NCBI RefSeq assembly: GCF_002024505.1
Contig: NZ_CP019402.1
Span: 1,612,001-1,676,000 of the forward strand
Length of the DNA: 64,000 bases
Source of the DNA: Plantibacter flavus
Lineage (GTDB): Bacteria; Actinomycetota; Actinomycetes; Actinomycetales; Microbacteriaceae
Direction: 5' to 3'
The notes under the pieces were generated by a model. The model saw only the letters and a program-made list of their open reading frames with translations. It made no database searches and was not told where the DNA came from. Below are positions 16,987 through 24,510 of this stretch, in pieces (within the stretch, counting starts at the first letter, position 1; each line of letters starts with the position of its first letter). The translations under genes were made by a program, and so were the position numbers.

Positions 16987-17181
16987 ATGTCCTCCCCCTC
17001 CTTCCTCGACCGCGCGTTTCACCGGAGTCGTTCCCTCCTCGCCGAGGAGCGCGGCGACGTCCCCGGCTGGGTCCTCATCACCCTCATGACGGCCGGGCTC
17101 GTCCTCCTCATCTGGGGTGTCGCCGGCCCGGCGCTCACGCAGGTGTTCGAACAGGCCATCGACCGTGTCTCCGGCATCTGA
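16987..17181 (+). CDS. DUF4244 Flp-pilin-like protein
   Basis: This 64-aa protein has a basic N-terminus, the segment EERGDVPGWVLITLMTAG and one long hydrophobic helix, then a short amphipathic tail. The layout matches DUF4244/Flp pilins such as Rv3656c. The Gly before the hydrophobic helix could be the prepilin cleavage site, which is inferred. ATG 16987 follows an AAAGG ribosome site. The end overlaps the following TadE gene by 17 bases. Confidence 0.8.
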   Translation: MSSPSFLDRAFHRSRSLLAEERGDVPGWVLITLMTAGLVLLIWGVAGPALTQVFEQAIDRVSGI

Positions 17182-17590
17182 GCCCGAGATCGGCGGATGG
17201 CGGACGCGGCTCGTGCGCGGTGAGGACGGATCTGCCGTCGCCGAGTTCGTGTTCGTCGGAGCGATCCTCACCGTCCTGATGATGTCCGTGGTCCAGCTCG
17301 CGCTCGCCTTGCACGTCCGGAACACGCTCATCGACGCGGCGGCGGAGGGAGCCCGGTTCGGCGCACTGGCCGACACCGAGCTGCTCGACGGCGCCGACCG
17401 GGCACGCCAGCTCATCGCCGTCGCCGTGGGGGAGGGCTACACCGGTGACGTCAGCACCGCGCTGGCCGAACAGCGCGGAGTCGGCATCGTCACCGTGACC
17501 GTCCGCGCACCGCTTCCGGTCGTGGGCTTGATCGGACTGCCCGGCGTCCTGGAGGTGGAGGGTCATGCGGTCCTCGAGACACTCGAGTGA
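17165..17590 (+). CDS. tadE: TadE-like pseudopilin
   Basis: This protein of about 141 aa has the TadE signature: a short polar N-terminus, RGEDGSAVAEFVFV and a single membrane helix, followed by HVRNTLIDAAAEGARFGA. TadE proteins are minor pilin-like components of Tad systems. I chose GTG 17165 because an earlier GTG at 17117 would overlap the pilin gene by 65 bases. It overlaps the next gene by 26 bases. Confidence 0.82.
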   Translation: MSPASEPEIGGWRTRLVRGEDGSAVAEFVFVGAILTVLMMSVVQLALALHVRNTLIDAAAEGARFGALADTELLDGADRARQLIAVAVGEGYTGDVSTALAEQRGVGIVTVTVRAPLPVVGLIGLPGVLEVEGHAVLETLE

Positions 17591-18053
17591 TGAGCTGCGT
17601 CCCCGACCGACCGCACGGGACGACGACGGATCGGCCTCCCTCGAGTTCATCACCGTCGGTCTGGTCCTCCTCGTGCCGATCGTGTATCTCGTCGTCGCGC
17701 TCGCCGAGGTGCAGGCGGCAGTGCTCGCAGCCGGCGGGGCCGCGGCGCAGGCGGCGAAACTCTACGCGCGGGCCGACGACGACGCCACGGGTCGCGACCG
17801 CGTCGAGGACTCGCTCGCACTCGCGCTCGACGACTTCGGGCTCGACCGGTCCCAGTCGTCCGTCACGCTCGACTGCGCGCCAGCCGGTCTCCCATGCGGG
17901 CAGCGCGGCGGTGCCGTCACGGTCACCGTCGACATCCTCGTCGTCCTGCCGCTCATGCCCGAGATCCTCGGCGTCCAGGCCGCGGTCCCCGTGACCGGCG
18001 CCGTCACGGCACCGATCTCCCGGTTCGATGACCGGTTCAGCGAGGCGGAATGA
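17565..18053 (+). CDS. Second TadE-family pseudopilin
   Basis: This 162-aa protein has the segment DDDGSASLEFITVGLVLLVP, an N-terminal membrane helix, and a variable exported domain containing one Cys pair (DCAPAGLPC). It is a second TadE-like minor pilin, corresponding by position to the extra TadE in actinobacterial Tad clusters. ATG 17565 lies within the end of the previous gene. It overlaps the next gene by 4 bases. Confidence 0.78.
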   Translation: MRSSRHSSDELRPRPTARDDDGSASLEFITVGLVLLVPIVYLVVALAEVQAAVLAAGGAAAQAAKLYARADDDATGRDRVEDSLALALDDFGLDRSQSSVTLDCAPAGLPCGQRGGAVTVTVDILVVLPLMPEILGVQAAVPVTGAVTAPISRFDDRFSEAE

Positions 18054-18511
18054 GGGTGCCGGGCAGACGACGACATCTGGACGTCGGCGAGGAGGACGGG
18101 TCCACCATGCTCCTGACGATCGGATTCGCCGTCGTGGCGCTCGCCGTGGTCCTCGTCGGGAGCGCCGCCACCTCCCTGTACGTGGAGCACAAGCGGCTCC
18201 TCGACCTCGCCGACCGCCTGGCCGCGACCGCCGCGGAGTCCTTCTCCATCGACGACGTCACGATCCAGCCCGACGGGACCTTCCGACCCGTCCTCGATGA
18301 CGACTCGGTCCGGTCGAGTGCACGCGACGACCTCATCACCGGCGGGGCGAGTGCGCTCACCGGCGTCGAGATCGTCGCGGCGCGGACCCCGGACGGCCGG
18401 AGCGCGGAGGTCTCGCTGGCGTCGGACTGGCGCCCGCCGATGCTGACGCTGTTCGTGCCGCAGGGCCTCCGGATCGAGGCGACCGCGAGTGCGCGCAGTG
18501 TCTTCTGGTGA
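18050..18511 (+). CDS. TadG-like / Rv3654c-type pilus cluster protein
   Basis: This 153-aa protein has an N-terminal EEDGSTMLLTIGFAVVALAV helix and an exported C-terminal domain (HKRLLDLADRLAATAAES and beyond). It matches in size, place and layout the helicase/secretion-neighbourhood TadE-like proteins such as Rv3654c. It is the last gene of the island and ends 22 bases before the convergent MFS gene, with no strong hairpin between. Confidence 0.75.
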   Translation: MRVPGRRRHLDVGEEDGSTMLLTIGFAVVALAVVLVGSAATSLYVEHKRLLDLADRLAATAAESFSIDDVTIQPDGTFRPVLDDDSVRSSARDDLITGGASALTGVEIVAARTPDGRSAEVSLASDWRPPMLTLFVPQGLRIEATASARSVFW

Positions 18512-18533
18512 GGGCGGACGTCTGTGCCGACGA

Positions 18534-19802
18534 TCAGGGGAACGGGCGCGTGCCGCGATCGATGTAGCGGGGGATGAACCGGAAGAGGAGGAACGCGCCG
18601 ATGAGCCCGACACCGCCGATGGTGCCGGCGGCGAGGGAGATCGACGCAGCCGCAGTGATCCCGGACATCGCCAGGGGAGCCGCGGCGGTGCCCGCGTCGC
18701 CCAGGAAGCGATAGGCGCCGAGGAACGGCGCGGGACGGTCCGGTGGCGCGAGGTCCGAGCCGAGGGTCATGAGGATGCCGCTGCCGAGCCCGTTGGACAG
18801 CGCCAGCACGAGGGCGACGGCGATGAACCAGACCCGTGCCCCGTCGAGGTCGTGGGTGAATGCCAGGACGATGAACCCGGAGCCCAGCCCGATCATCGAG
18901 GGGACGGCGGTCCAGATCCGCCCCCAGCGGTCCATGACCTGACCGCTGGCATAGAAGAGGGCGAACTCCACCGCGCCGACGACGCCGATGATGAGCGCCG
19001 TGTCCGTCTCCGAGACGCCGATGCTCACGGCCCACAGGGGGAGCAGGACCGCGCGGCACGACCGCAGGGCGCCGACAAGGGCAGCGGTCGTCCCCATCCT
19101 GGTGAGTACGGCACCATGGGCTCGGATCGACGCGATGAGACCGCTCGACTCCTCGGACGCGAGCTCCTCACCCTCGGTCCGCTCCTCGCCGTCGGCGGTG
19201 CGTGTCGACGGCGGTCGCCCGAACATCTCCGCAGGGTCGGGGAGGACGAGCAGGGTGATCGCGGAGCCGGCGCAGCAGATCACCATCACCCAGAACGCCG
19301 CCTGAGACGTCCCGGTGAGGTGGATGACGCCCGCGGCCAGGAACGGGCCGATGAACGTGCCGGCGCGGAAGACACCGCCGAGGGAGGAGAGCGCCCTCGC
19401 CCGGTACCGCATCGGCACGTACGTCGTCATGAACGCGTGCCGTGCCAGACCGAACACGGCGGTCGCGAGCCCGATGCAGAAGATGCCCACGGCGAGGACG
19501 AGCGGATTGGGGGAGATGGCCGCCGTCGCGACACCGACGACCGCGAGCAGCGCCGCCCACATCATCGCGAAGCGTTCGCCGATCCGACTGACGATCCAGC
19601 CGGAGGGGACGTCGCCGACGAGTTCGCCGAGCATGATGAGCGAGGAGATGACGCCGGCGACGGCGAGCGTCGCCCCCAGGTTCCCGGCGACGGCCGGGAT
19701 GATCGGGATGATGGCGCCTTCACCGATCGAGAACAGGAGCGTGGGGAGGAAGACCGAGACGGCGACGGAGCGCAGCTGGAACGGGCGTTCGTCGGAAGTC
19801 AT
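18534..19802 (-). CDS. MFS transporter
   Basis: This 422-aa major facilitator protein has twelve predicted membrane segments in two halves. The loop after helix 2 reads DVPSGWIVSRIGERFAMMW, a variant of the MFS DRxGRR signature. A central acidic loop (TADGEERTEGEELASEESS) separates the halves. The start is ATG 19802; the open frame upstream has no membrane character. The substrate is unknown. It diverges from prfB with 46 bases between start codons, so the two promoters are back to back. Confidence 0.85.
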   Translation of the reverse strand: MTSDERPFQLRSVAVSVFLPTLLFSIGEGAIIPIIPAVAGNLGATLAVAGVISSLIMLGELVGDVPSGWIVSRIGERFAMMWAALLAVVGVATAAISPNPLVLAVGIFCIGLATAVFGLARHAFMTTYVPMRYRARALSSLGGVFRAGTFIGPFLAAGVIHLTGTSQAAFWVMVICCAGSAITLLVLPDPAEMFGRPPSTRTADGEERTEGEELASEESSGLIASIRAHGAVLTRMGTTAALVGALRSCRAVLLPLWAVSIGVSETDTALIIGVVGAVEFALFYASGQVMDRWGRIWTAVPSMIGLGSGFIVLAFTHDLDGARVWFIAVALVLALSNGLGSGILMTLGSDLAPPDRPAPFLGAYRFLGDAGTAAAPLAMSGITAAASISLAAGTIGGVGLIGAFLLFRFIPRYIDRGTRPFP

Positions 19803-19834
19803 CCCCTCGATCGTACGCCCGCGGCCCTGCGCGG

Positions 19835-19840
19835 TAGGCT
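19835..19840 (+). promoter_or_regulatory. Probable -10 element (TAGGCT) of prfB
   Basis: TAGGCT ends 8 bases before the prfB ATG at 19849, the same spacing as at murI. No ribosome-binding site lies between, so a leaderless mRNA is likely. Confidence 0.5.
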
Positions 19841-19848
19841 GAAGCCAA

Positions 19849-20958
19849 ATGTTTGACTTGGACCTCTCCACACAGATCAGTACCCTCCGCTCGACCTTCG
19901 ACGACATCCGCACCGTCGTCGACGTCGACCGTCTCGAAGCCGAGATCGCGACGCTGAGCGAGCAGGCGGGTGCCCAGGATCTCTGGGACGACACGACGAA
20001 CGCGCAGAAGGTGACGAGTGCCCTCAGCCACCGTCAGTCCGAACTCGCCCGCATCACCAGCATCGCGAACCGGCTCGACGACCTCGAGGTACTCATCGAA
20101 CTCGCGACCGACGCCCAGGACGAGGAGTCGGCCGAAGAGGCCCGCCAGGAGCTCATCAGCCTGCAGAAGGTGCTCGGCGAACTCGAGGTGCAGACGCTGC
20201 TGAGCGGCGAGTACGACCCGCGCCCCGCCGTCGTCACCATCCGCGCCGGCGCCGGCGGTGTGGACGCCGCCGACTTCGCCGACATGCTGTTCCGCATGTA
20301 CCTGCGGTGGGCCGAGCAGCACAAGTACCCGGTCACCGTCATGGACACGAGCTACGCGGAGGAGGCCGGCATCAAGTCGGCGACCTTCGAGGTCGACGCG
20401 CCGTACGCCTTCGGCACCTTGAGCGTCGAGGCGGGCACGCACCGCCTGGTGCGCATGAGCCCCTTCGGTGCCGCCGGCAAGCGGCAGACGAGCTTCGCCG
20501 CCGTCGAGGTCATCCCGCTCATGGAGGAGACGGAGATCGTCGAGATCCCCGAGTCGGACATCCGTGTCGACGTCTTCCGGTCCAGCGGCCCTGGCGGCCA
20601 GTCGGTCAACACCACCGACTCCGCCGTGCGCATCACCCACCTGCCGACCGGCACGGTCGTCTCGATGCAGAACGAGAAGAGCCAGATCCAGAACCGCGCT
20701 GCAGCCATGCGCGTGCTCCAGTCGCGACTCCTCCTCATCCAGAAGGAGCAGGAGGCCGCGACGAAGAAGGAGCTGGCCGGCACCATCACGGCGAGCTGGG
20801 GCGACCAGATGCGCTCCTACGTGCTCGCGCCGTACCAGATGGTCAAGGACCTGCGGACGGAGCACGAGCAGGGGAACCCCGCAGCGGTGTTCGACGGCGA
20901 TCTCGACGGGTTCATCGCCGCGGGCATCCGCTGGCGGTCGATGTCGAAGGCGGAGTAG
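19849..20958 (+). CDS. prfB: Peptide chain release factor 2
   Basis: This 369-aa release factor reads UGA and UAA stop codons. The tripeptide anticodon SPF is at residues 204-206 (RMSPFGAAG), which marks RF2 rather than RF1, and the catalytic GGQ is at 249-251 in [15 protein letters not shown]. The frame is continuous, so the programmed +1 frameshift used to autoregulate RF2 in E. coli is absent. It is followed by ftsE, ftsX and smpB, the usual actinobacterial order. Confidence 0.96.
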   Translation: MFDLDLSTQISTLRSTFDDIRTVVDVDRLEAEIATLSEQAGAQDLWDDTTNAQKVTSALSHRQSELARITSIANRLDDLEVLIELATDAQDEESAEEARQELISLQKVLGELEVQTLLSGEYDPRPAVVTIRAGAGGVDAADFADMLFRMYLRWAEQHKYPVTVMDTSYAEEAGIKSATFEVDAPYAFGTLSVEAGTHRLVRMSPFGAAGKRQTSFAAVEVIPLMEETEIVEIPESDIRVDVFRSSGPGGQSVNTTDSAVRITHLPTGTVVSMQNEKSQIQNRAAAMRVLQSRLLLIQKEQEAATKKELAGTITASWGDQMRSYVLAPYQMVKDLRTEHEQGNPAAVFDGDLDGFIAAGIRWRSMSKAE

Positions 20959-21036
20959 CGCGGGGCGGCATAGTGTTCGCCCAGCCCTCGTACAGGGTAC
21001 GGATCGCGGGCGTGTCCTGCCCGTAATCGGCAGGTC

Positions 21037-21056
21037 GCTCCTTAAGCTCAAGGAGC
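21037..21056 (+). promoter_or_regulatory. Inverted repeat covering the ftsE ribosome site (or a -10 element)
   Basis: GCTCCTT (21037-21043) can pair with AAGGAGC (21050-21056) across AAGCTC. The AAGGAG ribosome site of ftsE sits in the 3' arm, two bases before ATG 21058. TAAGCT at 21043-21048 inside the repeat also looks like a -10 element 9 bases before the ATG, so the two readings compete. Confidence 0.35.
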
Positions 21057-21057
21057 C

Positions 21058-22368
21058 ATGATTCGGTTTGATCACATCTCCAAGAAGTATCCGGGAACCT
21101 CGCGTCCCGCGCTCAACGACGTCGATTTCGAGATCCTCCGGGGAGAGTTCATCTTCCTCGTCGGCGCCTCGGGGTCGGGGAAGTCGAGCTGCCTCCGCCT
21201 GATGCTCAAGGAGGACAAGCCGAGCAAGGGCAAGATCCATGTGCTCGGCCACGACCTCGGTTCCATCTCGAACCGCAAGGTGCCGTACTTCCGGCGCAGC
21301 CTCGGGGTCGTGTTCCAGGACTTCCGGCTGCTGCCGAGCAAGACGGTCTACCAGAACGTCGCCTTCACCCTTCAGGTGATCGGCAAGTCGCGCGGCTTCG
21401 TCCAGGAGGCCGTCCCCGACGTCCTCAAGATGGTCGGTCTCGACGGAAAGGCACAGCGCCTGCCGCACGAGCTGTCCGGTGGTGAGCAGCAGCGCGTCGC
21501 CATCGCCCGCGCCATTGTCAACAAGCCGCAGATCCTGCTCGCCGACGAACCGACCGGTAACCTCGACCCCGCCACCAGCGCCGGCATCATGCAGTTGCTG
21601 GAGCGCATCAACGCGGGTGGGACGACGGTCGTCATGGCCACGCACGAGGCCGGCTTCGTCGACCAGATGCAGCGCCGGGTGATCGAGCTGCAGGACGGTC
21701 AGATCGTCCGTGACGAACGCCACGGTGGATACGGCACCACCGCGGCCATCCCGGGTCTCGTCAGAGGATCCTCCAAGGCTGCCGCTCCGGCGGCACAGTC
21801 AGCTCCCGCAACGGCCTCGACTCCGGTCGCACCCGTCGTCGAGACCTCCTCGGTTCCGGTGACGACCACGACCTCGTCCGTCGCTGCCAGCTCCGAGCCC
21901 ACGACGAGTGCCGTGGCCGCAGCCGCGGTCGCAGCCACCGCGGCCACGCCGATCGCTCCAGCCGCACCGACCGCGCCCGCCGCGGTCTCGCGCGAGACCA
22001 CACCGCAGGCCGACACCGACGAGGTCGTCACCCGGGTGTCCGGCTCGACGCCGATCCAGGAACCGGCCGTAGCACCCGTCGCCGAGCCTGAGTCGCCGGC
22101 GACGCGATCCGAGGAATCGACACCGGAAGCGCCCGAGGCCGAGCCGACGACGCCGGATGCGGAGCCCGCCGTACCACCGGCGGCTGCGGTCCCGGAGGTC
22201 GCGCCTCCGCAACGCCTGAGCAACGCCACGGGCCCCATCGGGCTCCCGGCACGCAACGAGATCGACCCGATCGAGGTCGAACACCTGTCGCTCGCAGAGC
22301 GACTCGGCCTGCGTGCCGCGGCGCGCGGCACTGAAGACGGAGAGCAGAACGTGGGGCCGACCAAGTGA
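21058..22368 (+). CDS. ftsE: Cell division ATP-binding protein FtsE with long C-terminal tail
   Basis: Residues 1 to about 228 form the FtsE ATPase, which works with FtsX to activate peptidoglycan hydrolases at the septum. Walker A is GASGSGKS (36-43), the signature LSGGEQQR (139-146) and Walker B ILLADEP (159-165), with the FtsE-typical FRRSLGVVFQDFRLL before the signature. FtsE is normally about 230 aa; this one has 436. The extra 200 residues are Ala/Pro/Thr/Glu-rich and disordered, but the end (EVEHLSLAERLGLRAA) looks like a defined short helix. The stop overlaps the ftsX GTG by 4 bases. Confidence 0.93.
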   Translation: MIRFDHISKKYPGTSRPALNDVDFEILRGEFIFLVGASGSGKSSCLRLMLKEDKPSKGKIHVLGHDLGSISNRKVPYFRRSLGVVFQDFRLLPSKTVYQNVAFTLQVIGKSRGFVQEAVPDVLKMVGLDGKAQRLPHELSGGEQQRVAIARAIVNKPQILLADEPTGNLDPATSAGIMQLLERINAGGTTVVMATHEAGFVDQMQRRVIELQDGQIVRDERHGGYGTTAAIPGLVRGSSKAAAPAAQSAPATASTPVAPVVETSSVPVTTTTSSVAASSEPTTSAVAAAAVAATAATPIAPAAPTAPAAVSRETTPQADTDEVVTRVSGSTPIQEPAVAPVAEPESPATRSEESTPEAPEAEPTTPDAEPAVPPAAAVPEVAPPQRLSNATGPIGLPARNEIDPIEVEHLSLAERLGLRAAARGTEDGEQNVGPTK

Positions 22369-23279
22369 GACTCGCACTGATCTGGTCCGAGGTCTGGAAC
22401 GGCCTGCGTCGCAACGTCTCGATGGTCGTCTCCGTCGTGCTCGTGACGTTCATCTCGCTGACCTTCGTCGGTACGGCCGTCCTACTGCAGATGCAGATCG
22501 GCCAGATGAAGAACTACTGGTACGACCGCGCACAGGTCGCGATCTACCTCTGCACCGCCGACAGTGCGGGCGACACCTGCGCCGCCGGCGCCGCGACCGA
22601 AGAGCAGCGCGCCGCTGTCCAGAGCGCCCTCGAGTCGTCGACCCTCGCCCCCTTCGTGGACAAGTTCTACTTCGAGGACCAGGCGCAGGCGTTCACGAAC
22701 TTCCAAGAGCAGTTCAAGGGCAACGACATCGCACAGTTCGTCACGGCGGACCAGCTGCCCGAGACCTTCTGGGTGAACATGAAGGACGCCTCGCAGTCCG
22801 ACGTCCTCGTCGAGGCGTTCTCCGGCGTCGCGGGCGTGGAGCAGGTGACGGATCAACGCCAGTACCTCGACCAGATCTTCTCGGTCCTGAACATCGCCAG
22901 TTACACGGCTATCGGGATCGCGGCACTCATGCTGGTCGCCGCGGCCCTGCTGATCGCGACGACCATCCGCTTGTCGGCGTACTCGAGACGCCGGGAACTC
23001 GGCATCATGCGACTGGTCGGTGCATCGAACCGGTTCATCCAGACACCGTTCATCCTCGAGGGTGTGTTCGCCGCGCTCATCGGCTCCATCCTCGCGGCCG
23101 GGGCGGTGATCACCATCGTCCAGGTGTTCGTCCAGGGATACCTGGCGGACCGCATGCGGTACGTCAACTTCGTCGATCTCGGTGACGCCTTCGTGGTCCT
23201 CCCGATCCTGCTGCTCGTCGGCGTGCTGTTGGCGGCGATCTCGGCCAACTTCGCGATCTCGCGGTACCTCAAGGTCTAG
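22365..23279 (+). CDS. ftsX: Cell division permease-like protein FtsX
   Basis: This 304-aa membrane protein has the FtsX layout: one N-terminal helix (about 22-45), a large extracellular domain (about 46-165) that normally contacts hydrolase partners such as RipC, and three C-terminal helices including the SYTAIGIAALMLVAAALLIA segment. The extracellular domain contains two Cys (CTADSAGDTC) that may form a disulfide. The start is GTG 22365, overlapping ftsE as GTGA, so the pair is translationally coupled. Confidence 0.94.
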   Translation: MRLALIWSEVWNGLRRNVSMVVSVVLVTFISLTFVGTAVLLQMQIGQMKNYWYDRAQVAIYLCTADSAGDTCAAGAATEEQRAAVQSALESSTLAPFVDKFYFEDQAQAFTNFQEQFKGNDIAQFVTADQLPETFWVNMKDASQSDVLVEAFSGVAGVEQVTDQRQYLDQIFSVLNIASYTAIGIAALMLVAAALLIATTIRLSAYSRRRELGIMRLVGASNRFIQTPFILEGVFAALIGSILAAGAVITIVQVFVQGYLADRMRYVNFVDLGDAFVVLPILLLVGVLLAAISANFAISRYLKV

Positions 23280-23390
23280 CGGGGAGGCAGTGCGGCCACC
23301 GCACCGCTCGCTCTGCGTTAGACTGACAGGCTGCCGCGATCGCGGCCGGTCCGTTCCGATGGATCCGAACCAGAACGTCAGGAGTACACC

Positions 23391-23867
23391 GTGCCGAGGG
23401 AACGGGGCGAGAACGTCGTGGCCACGAATCGCAAGGCCCGCCACGACTACACGATCGAGGACACCTACGAGGCCGGCATGGTCTTGACGGGTACCGAGGT
23501 GAAGTCGCTGCGAGCCGGGCGGGCGTCGCTCGTCGACGGGTACGCCTTCATCGACCGCCGTGAGGCGTGGCTCGACGCGGTGCACATCCCCGAGTACGGC
23601 CAGGGCACGTGGACGAACCACCCGCCGCGGCGCAAGCGCAAACTGCTGCTGCACCGCGAGCAGATCGACAAGATCGCCCACAAGATCGCCCCCGGTGGGT
23701 TCACCCTCGTGCCGTTGAAGATCTACTTCAAGGACGGCAAGGCCAAGGTGGAGATCGCCGTGGCGAAGGGTAAGAAGGAATACGACAAGCGGCATGCCCT
23801 GCGCGAGAAGCAGGACACCCGTGAGGCCGCGCGTGCGATGGCCACCAGGAACCGGCTCGGCGAATAG
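23391..23867 (+). CDS. smpB: SsrA-binding protein SmpB
   Basis: This 158-aa RNA-binding protein carries tmRNA to stalled ribosomes. Family blocks are [35 protein letters not shown], the core IPEYGQGTW and the basic C-terminal tail [14 protein letters not shown], which enters the mRNA channel. The start is GTG 23391; ATG 23469 would cut the fold. The ssrA gene follows 137 bases downstream, so both partners of trans-translation sit together. Confidence 0.95.
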   Translation: MPRERGENVVATNRKARHDYTIEDTYEAGMVLTGTEVKSLRAGRASLVDGYAFIDRREAWLDAVHIPEYGQGTWTNHPPRRKRKLLLHREQIDKIAHKIAPGGFTLVPLKIYFKDGKAKVEIAVAKGKKEYDKRHALREKQDTREAARAMATRNRLGE

Positions 23868-23897
23868 GTGACAGGCGCCACCCCGGCGCGGTACACT
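23868..23897 (+). promoter_or_regulatory. Probable ssrA promoter (GTGACA - 18 bp - TACACT)
   Basis: GTGACA (23868-23873) and TACACT (23892-23897) are separated by 18 bases and lie right after the smpB stop. Transcription would start near 23904, about 100 bases before the mature tmRNA 5' end, giving a precursor that needs 5' processing. Confidence 0.5.
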
Positions 23898-23946
23898 TGA
23901 AAGCTGCACCGCAAGGTGCTCGTCCACCGCTCGCGGTGGATTGACA

Positions 23947-23967
23947 ACTCGACAGCGTGTGACAACG
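23947..23967 (+). repeat. Left arm of the inverted repeat flanking tmRNA
   Basis: ACTCGACAGCGTGTGACAACG at 23947-23967 is complementary to 24378-24398 at 20 of 21 positions. In the precursor RNA the arms could pair and close a stem around the whole tmRNA. It ends 37 bases before the mature 5' end. Confidence 0.75.
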
Positions 23968-24004
23968 ACCCTCTTCGCCTCGTTCTCCGAGGCGCTGAGT
24001 CCAT

Positions 24005-24370
24005 GGGGATGATCGGTTTCGACATTGCCTGCGAAACTGCGAGAAGCGGGTCGAGGATGCAGGGTTATCTCGTTAACGATCTCTGCAAAACAACAAGTGC
24101 CAACTCTAAGCGCACTGACTTCGCCCTCGCTGCTTAAGCGAGCCCGATAGTCCGTCAGACCGAGCGTGTCCCCGTCTCGGATCCTGGCGTCATCTAGGGG
24201 ACTTGCTGGATGACGGAGCCGCGACGTCATCCGGGACTTTTCTTCGGCTGGGCCCGTCGACCAAGATGCCCTTGTCAATGGTCGGGGCCGAGTAGAACGC
24301 ATTAAGGGATACGCCCGTAGAAGGCGCAGAATCACAGCAGTGGACGGGGGTTCAATTCCCCCCATCTCCA
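24005..24370 (+). ncRNA. ssrA: Transfer-messenger RNA (tmRNA)
   Basis: The 366-nt RNA has a tRNA-like end: GGGGATG (24005-24011) pairs with CATCTCC (24363-24369), discriminator A at 24370, D-arm-like GGTTTCGACA and a T-arm GGGGGTTCAATTCCCCCC. The tag reading frame runs from GCC at 24099 to TAA at 24135 and encodes ANSKRTDFALAA, ending in the ALAA degradation signal. CCA is not encoded. It rescues stalled ribosomes together with SmpB. It lies inside a long inverted repeat and ends before a strong terminator. Confidence 0.96.
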
Positions 24371-24377
24371 CTCCGGA

Positions 24378-24398
24378 CGTTGTCACACGCTGCCGAGT
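24378..24398 (+). repeat. Right arm of the inverted repeat flanking tmRNA
   Basis: CGTTGTCACACGCTG is perfectly complementary to 23953-23967; after one A/C mismatch five more pairs (CGAGT) follow. It begins 8 bases after the mature tmRNA 3' end. Confidence 0.75.
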
Positions 24399-24400
24399 CG

Positions 24401-24434
24401 ACGACAGGCCCCCGCTTCGGCGGGGGCCTGTCGT
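24401..24434 (+). terminator. Intrinsic terminator of ssrA
   Basis: A perfect 15-base-pair stem, ACGACAGGCCCCCGC with its complement, is capped by a TTCG tetraloop (24416-24419) and followed by CGTTCC. It lies just downstream of the tmRNA and its 3' repeat arm. Confidence 0.9.
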
Positions 24435-24510
24435 CGTTCCTGGGGTCGGACGGGTACCGACGGGCTGCTAACCTGGGAGTCCAGAGGCCGCCACCACCCG
24501 GGAGACCTGC

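Noticed and set aside
19849..19950. Programmed frameshift in prfB
   Set aside because: The reading frame is continuous from the ATG and has no in-frame UGA with an upstream internal ribosome site.
19720..21723. 667-aa minus-strand frame across prfB and ftsE
   Set aside because: It shadows two conserved genes and has shadow-type composition (Val/Asp/His/Arg-rich) with no motif.
23941..23969. TTGACA just upstream of tmRNA as its -35 box
   Set aside because: No -10-like hexamer lies 16-19 bases downstream. The pair at 23868-23897 is better, and TTGACA borders the left arm of the inverted repeat.
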